DNA of 48,039 nt from Candidatus Cryptobacteroides intestinavium (lineage in GTDB: Bacteria; Bacteroidota; Bacteroidia; Bacteroidales; UBA932). Positions 44,419-48,039 of the stretch are shown piece by piece. Position numbers and translations under genes: made by a program. How positions within the stretch are numbered: position 1 is the first letter of the stretch; each line of letters starts with the position of its first letter. A model generated the notes under the pieces. That model ran no database searches. It worked only from the letters and a program-made list of their open reading frames with translations, and was not told where the DNA came from. The DNA is taken from positions 1-48,039 of the forward strand of contig JADIMI010000003.1 in the NCBI GenBank assembly GCA_017694845.1, in the 5' to 3' direction.

Positions 44419-46959
44419 ATGCCCCGCAGACAGCAGACAGAGAAAAAAAGGAAAGAAACATCCGGGACCCGGAGGTTCAGCGATGAGACTGTGATAAGAT
44501 TTATGAAAGTATCCGGTCTTGTCATCGGTGTCATTGCCGTGCTCTCCTTTCTGTCTGTCGTTTCATACCTGTTCACGTGGCAGGCGGACCAGAGCCTGCT
44601 GACAGACCCCGATATGATGGACAGGAAAGTCAAGGTGGGCAACTGGGGTGGAAAACTCGGCTTCTGGTGGAGCTATTTTCTTGTATGCCGCTGTTTCGGA
44701 CTTGGCAGTCTTTTCATAGTTGCACTCCTGTCTGCAATGGCAGCGAAGATGTTTTTCCGTAAGTCGGTTTCGGGAGTGTCGCGCCTGACAGTGATCACTG
44801 TCTCGGGAGCAATCCTCTCATCTGCAATATTGTCTTATTTCGCCGGGCTGGCCGGAAATGACATCCTGTTCGGCGGCGGACTCGGCGGAGAATGCGGGGC
44901 TGCAGTGGTCGGCTGGCTTGCAAATCTTGCAGGATATATCGTGACAGGGCTGAGTCTGCTTGTCTTTGTCGTGATATGGCTGCTGTATACCAGCGGAGCG
45001 TTTTCCAGATGGTTTGTCAAGGCGGGCGACCATGCCTGGGAGAGGAAGTCTTCGACGGATGTCAGGCATAGTAATATTTCGGGGGCGGCTGGTTCCGGAC
45101 GGACTGATGAAGATGACGGGCATTGTGAATCTGAAGGATCCGCTGGCTGTGGAAAGGCAGATGAATATGTGTCCCGGCAGCCGGATCTGCTCGAAGATGA
45201 TATCCACAGGAATGATCGGCCCGGTCCTGTTCCGGTCACCGGTTATGCGGAGATGGGCGTCGGGGCGGAACCGTTTCCTTCGACCGGGACAGATGATCCT
45301 ATAACGGTGCGTGAGGAATTGGAGGAAGAGCCCGAGGAGCCGGAAATGGAGATCCGGGAGGGGGTGGAGCTCTCGACAGAAGGAATAAAGGAGCTTCCGA
45401 GGATCGACACCCGGGCGGAACTGGACAGGTATCAGTTCCCTCCGATCGATCTGCTTGACGATTATGCCGAATCCCGGCACAATGTCTCGAAGGAAGAGCT
45501 TGAACGGAACAACAACAAGATACGTACAACTCTGTCGGATTATAAGATACAGGTGGAGAAGGTAATCGCCTGCAAGGGCCCGACTGTCACCCTGTACAAG
45601 GTGACCCCGGCTCCTGGTGTCAAGATATCCGCCATTAAGAATCTTGAAGATGATATAGCGATGGCTCTCGGTGCCAAGGGAGTCCGCGTGGTGAAGCTGA
45701 CCGATTCAGTCGGCATAGAGGTCCCTAACGAGAAACCATCCATAGTGCCTCTGAAATCGCTTCTGAACGATGATGCGTTCAGGGAGAACAAGTTCGAGCT
45801 GCCGGTAGCCATAGGTTATGCGATAACCCAGAATGTAAAGGTCTTTGATCTTGCCGAGGCTCCGCATCTGCTTGTCGCCGGTGCCACTAAGCAGGGAAAG
45901 TCTGTCGGGCTTAACGTCATTGTTTCATCCCTTCTGTATGCAAAGCACCCTTCGGAACTCAAGTTCGTGTTCATCGATCCGAAGATGGTGGAATTCAATG
46001 CCTATTCGAAACTGCTGAAACATTATCTGGCTGTCCTTCCGACTGCAGCGAACGAGTACGATGAGATGTCGAACGCGATTGTCAAGCAGCCCAAGCAGGC
46101 GGAGGCCATTCTCCAGTCTCTGTGCAAGGAGATGAATGAGCGGTATCAGCTGATGAGCGTCACTTCGGCCAACAATGTCAAGCTGTATAACGAGAAATAC
46201 AAGGACAGGCATCTGAATCCGAACGAGGGCCACAGGTTCCTTCCGTACATCGTAGTCGTGATAGATGAGTATGCGGATCTCATAATGTCCGTGTCATCTG
46301 GCTCCGAGGCCAAGACGCAGGCAAAGAATATAACCACGTCGATCATACGTCTTGCGCAGAAAGGCAGGGCTGCGGGCATACATGTGATCATCGCCACGCA
46401 GAGGCCGTCCGTAGATGTCGTGACAGGCCTCATCAAGACCAATTTCCCTATGAGGATTGCGTTCCGTACCTCCACCAGGGTGGATTCCAACACTATACTT
46501 GACACTCCCGGTGCAGAGAAACTCATAGGAAAGGGTGATATGCTCTACTATGCAGGAGTGGAGATAGAACGTGTGCAGTGCGCTATGATCAGTATGGACG
46601 AGATATACAGGGTGACGGATTTCATAGGTGCCCAGACAGGGTACAGGCAGTGTTACAACACTCCGTATTATCTTCCTGAACCGGATGCCTCAGGCCAGGA
46701 GAGTTCTGCAGGCGAGATCGATATGCAGAATCTGGATGAGAATTTCAGGGAGGCTGCCGAATATGTGGTCAGACGGCAGAAAGGGTCTACATCCGATCTT
46801 CAGCGTAGCCTCGGGATGGGATATGCGAGGGCAGGAAGGGTAATGGACCAGCTTGAGGCGGCCGGAATAGTCGGCCCTCAGGAAGGTTCGAAGCCAAGGC
46901 AGGTCCTTGTAGCGGATCTTGATGAGCTTCAAGGCATACTTGATGTATATATGGGCTGA
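44419..46959 (+). CDS. ftsK: FtsK/SpoIIIE-type DNA translocase
   Basis: 846 residues. Septal DNA pump that clears and resolves the chromosome terminus at division. Four hydrophobic helices at the N-terminus (about 30-200), an acidic linker (about 215-340), then the motor: RecA-like domain with Walker A GATKQGKSVG and Walker B VVVIDEYADLIM, plus RPSVDVVTGLIK. The C-terminal winged-helix gamma domain (about 775-830; RRQKGSTSDLQRSLGMGYARAGRVMDQLEAAGIVG) binds orienting DNA sequences. Middle gene of an operon with DUF4290 and a lolA-like gene. Confidence 0.97.
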   Translation: MPRRQQTEKKRKETSGTRRFSDETVIRFMKVSGLVIGVIAVLSFLSVVSYLFTWQADQSLLTDPDMMDRKVKVGNWGGKLGFWWSYFLVCRCFGLGSLFIVALLSAMAAKMFFRKSVSGVSRLTVITVSGAILSSAILSYFAGLAGNDILFGGGLGGECGAAVVGWLANLAGYIVTGLSLLVFVVIWLLYTSGAFSRWFVKAGDHAWERKSSTDVRHSNISGAAGSGRTDEDDGHCESEGSAGCGKADEYVSRQPDLLEDDIHRNDRPGPVPVTGYAEMGVGAEPFPSTGTDDPITVREELEEEPEEPEMEIREGVELSTEGIKELPRIDTRAELDRYQFPPIDLLDDYAESRHNVSKEELERNNNKIRTTLSDYKIQVEKVIACKGPTVTLYKVTPAPGVKISAIKNLEDDIAMALGAKGVRVVKLTDSVGIEVPNEKPSIVPLKSLLNDDAFRENKFELPVAIGYAITQNVKVFDLAEAPHLLVAGATKQGKSVGLNVIVSSLLYAKHPSELKFVFIDPKMVEFNAYSKLLKHYLAVLPTAANEYDEMSNAIVKQPKQAEAILQSLCKEMNERYQLMSVTSANNVKLYNEKYKDRHLNPNEGHRFLPYIVVVIDEYADLIMSVSSGSEAKTQAKNITTSIIRLAQKGRAAGIHVIIATQRPSVDVVTGLIKTNFPMRIAFRTSTRVDSNTILDTPGAEKLIGKGDMLYYAGVEIERVQCAMISMDEIYRVTDFIGAQTGYRQCYNTPYYLPEPDASGQESSAGEIDMQNLDENFREAAEYVVRRQKGSTSDLQRSLGMGYARAGRVMDQLEAAGIVGPQEGSKPRQVLVADLDELQGILDVYMG

Positions 46960-46982
46960 TCATAGTCCGAATTATTGGTGTC

Positions 46983-47639
46983 ATGTTCAAAGAAACAGTT
47001 TCTTCATCTATATACCGGGTCGCTGTCTGCCTCTTTTTATCTATGTCGGGGCTTCTTGTGTCAGGCAGTATCCAAGCGGCTGATGACCCGGTGAAAGCAT
47101 TTGCGGAAAGAGTTGCTTCCTCAAGGGTCAGTTTTTCATACAGTTATGAGATGGAGGACAGGGATGTGACACTTACCGGAGGAGGAAACATTGTTGTTCA
47201 GGGAGAATCTTACAGGATGACCGGAGACGGACTGGATATATGGTGTGATGGAAAGTCCATTTGTACGGAAGATACGGCAGCAAGAGAGGTGGTCATAGAA
47301 CCAGTCTGGGCAGGATCAGGAGCTTTCGTGAATCCTGCAGCCCTTGTACGGAACATCGGTAGCGAGTTTTCTTGGGATACACCGGGGCGTCAGGCTGTTT
47401 TCAACGGACGTCAGACTGTCAGATATGATCTGTCTCCGAAGACTGCAGGTGCTGACATATCGGAAATGTCTCTCTATTTCAGTCCGGATGGGATCACTCT
47501 TGTCGGGGCTGAACTCCGGACTGTAAAAGTCAGGATAGTATTCCATTTGTCGGAAATGGAATTCAGTACTCCGGAGGATGGGACAGAATTCGCTATCCCG
47601 TCTTTCAGTCCGGAATATTTTGTCACTGATCTCAGATGA
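46983..47639 (+). CDS. lolA: LolA-like outer-membrane lipoprotein carrier protein
   Basis: 218 residues. Signal peptide ends near SIQA-A (about residue 32). The rest fits the LolA half-barrel: DDPVKAFAERVASSRVSFSYSYEM at the start, GNIVVQGESYRMTGDGLDIWCDGKSI, and later PDGITLVGAELRTV. LolA carries lipoproteins across the periplasm. It follows ftsK by 23 bases, an order common in Bacteroidota. Sequence conservation in this family is low, so the name rests partly on gene order. Confidence 0.78.
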   Translation: MFKETVSSSIYRVAVCLFLSMSGLLVSGSIQAADDPVKAFAERVASSRVSFSYSYEMEDRDVTLTGGGNIVVQGESYRMTGDGLDIWCDGKSICTEDTAAREVVIEPVWAGSGAFVNPAALVRNIGSEFSWDTPGRQAVFNGRQTVRYDLSPKTAGADISEMSLYFSPDGITLVGAELRTVKVRIVFHLSEMEFSTPEDGTEFAIPSFSPEYFVTDLR

Positions 47640-47782
47640 CGTCGGGCATAGAACGCTTTTGGGATCTCAATCAGGAAGATGATGGGTAAGGACAGGAATA
47701 CCGGGATAAATCCAGATACGGACAGGAATATTGCCGCCGATGAGCCTTTATTGTAGATACTCACATAAAATTCCCCCACATA

Positions 47783-48039
47783 GCCATTAAAAAAGGGACC
47801 ACTTTTCAGTAGCGTTCAAAGGTAAGCGAACCGTCCTTTACTGAAGGGAAAGGCGAACACGGCCATCATCAGGCTCTCCTGTTTCCCCGCAATGAACAAC
47901 TTGACTCCCCCCCCAGTCGAACTGGCACTCCTCGCCGGGTTCGTGACGAATGCGCAAATAGACATCCTTGGCACGGGAAGGCTTGCCCTCTTTCTTCCCC
48001 CGGATATAGCGGCATACGGTAGAGTAACTAATCTTCATC
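47783..48039 (-). mobile_element. Remnant of an IS21-type insertion sequence
   Basis: It contains the istA fragment and, at its left side, sequence that looks like an IS end (AAAAAAGGGACCACTTTTC, 47790-47808). There is room for neither the istA C-terminal half nor istB, so the element is internally deleted on this side; the rest lies beyond the window. Confidence 0.6.
47816..48039 (-). pseudogene. istA: IstA transposase fragment, frameshifted and truncated
   Basis: The minus-strand frame entering at the window edge reads KISYSTVCRYIRGKKEGK...HEPGEECQFDWG, the IS21 transposase region leading into the first catalytic Asp (QFDWG). At a run of eight G on the minus strand (eight C at 47897-47904) the frame shifts; with seven G the protein would continue VKLFIAGKQESLMMAVFAFPFSKGRFAYL, the normal IstA sequence, and then stop at 47816. 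The gene therefore has at least one frameshift and lacks its C-terminal half. The Met at 48038 is probably internal. Confidence 0.8.

Noticed and set aside
47474..47779. 101-codon minus-strand frame with a hydrophobic N-terminal half (IFLSVSGFIPVFLSLPIIFLI)
   Set aside because: The hydrophobic part lies in the 140-base gap after lolA, the rest is antisense to lolA. No promoter or family match; it could be the remnant of a membrane protein, but I cannot support a gene.

Overview
The window is from a member of the Bacteroidota, most likely order Bacteroidales; I cannot name the genus. The evidence is the promoter type seen repeatedly (TTTG, about 19 bases, then TAnnTTTG), the lack of clear Shine-Dalgarno sites, many SPI/lipobox-type secreted proteins, Bacteroidota families (DUF4290, DUF4861, TonB-C fusions, N-terminal-rubredoxin rubrerythrin) and the ftsK-lolA gene order. 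Base composition is near 50% GC and fairly even. No rRNA, tRNA, CRISPR array or prophage was seen.

Layout. 1-16.3 kb is mainly housekeeping: clpC (partial, minus), gyrA and a TPR secreted protein (plus), phoH and a CapA-like lipoprotein (minus), then a plus-strand run of a SPOR-like lipoprotein, an M28-like/TonB-C fusion, leuS and yitT, followed by a membrane-anchored AraC regulator and ettA. 16.3-28.4 kb is a hexuronate island. Minus-strand uxaB-uxaA and kduI-kduD-DUF4861 lie beside a divergent uxaC. After a 1.1 kb repeat-filled gap come a LacI-family regulator and, divergent from it, an SDR-type fructuronate reductase and uxuA. 28.6-36.3 kb holds a PcrA/UvrD helicase, a candidate small RNA, a secreted lipoprotein, an RluA pseudouridine synthase, dnaK, a second repeat-filled gap and a rubrerythrin. 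36.4-47.6 kb holds a NahK-like sugar kinase, addB-addA, DUF4290, ftsK and a lolA-like gene. The window ends in a decayed IS21-type element.

How the genes work together. The island covers three routes that converge on 2-keto-3-deoxygluconate (KDG): galacturonate via UxaC-UxaB-UxaA, glucuronate via UxaC-SDR-UxuA, and unsaturated uronates from lyase action via KduI-KduD. KDG kinase, KDPG aldolase, a transporter and any lyase or SusC/D pair are absent and must lie elsewhere. Two copies of an inverted repeat TTTCCGT-N8-ACGGAA(A/T) lie beside the uxaB and kduI promoters, and a different palindrome lies just downstream of the SDR gene promoter next to the LacI gene, suggesting at least two regulatory inputs.

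The most unusual non-coding content is a composite module present twice (about 24.25-24.78 kb and 35.24-35.62 kb). Both copies carry the same blocks in the same order, including 71-73 bp elements bounded by near-perfect inverted repeats (CGGACCGCGAACA / TGTTCGCGGTCCG). Other points for follow-up are an M28-type peptidase domain that has lost most of its metal ligands and is fused to a TonB C-terminal domain, a PerR-box-like site in the rubrerythrin leader, a small transcription unit after pcrA, and a tandemly duplicated terminator that overlaps the 3' end of phoH.
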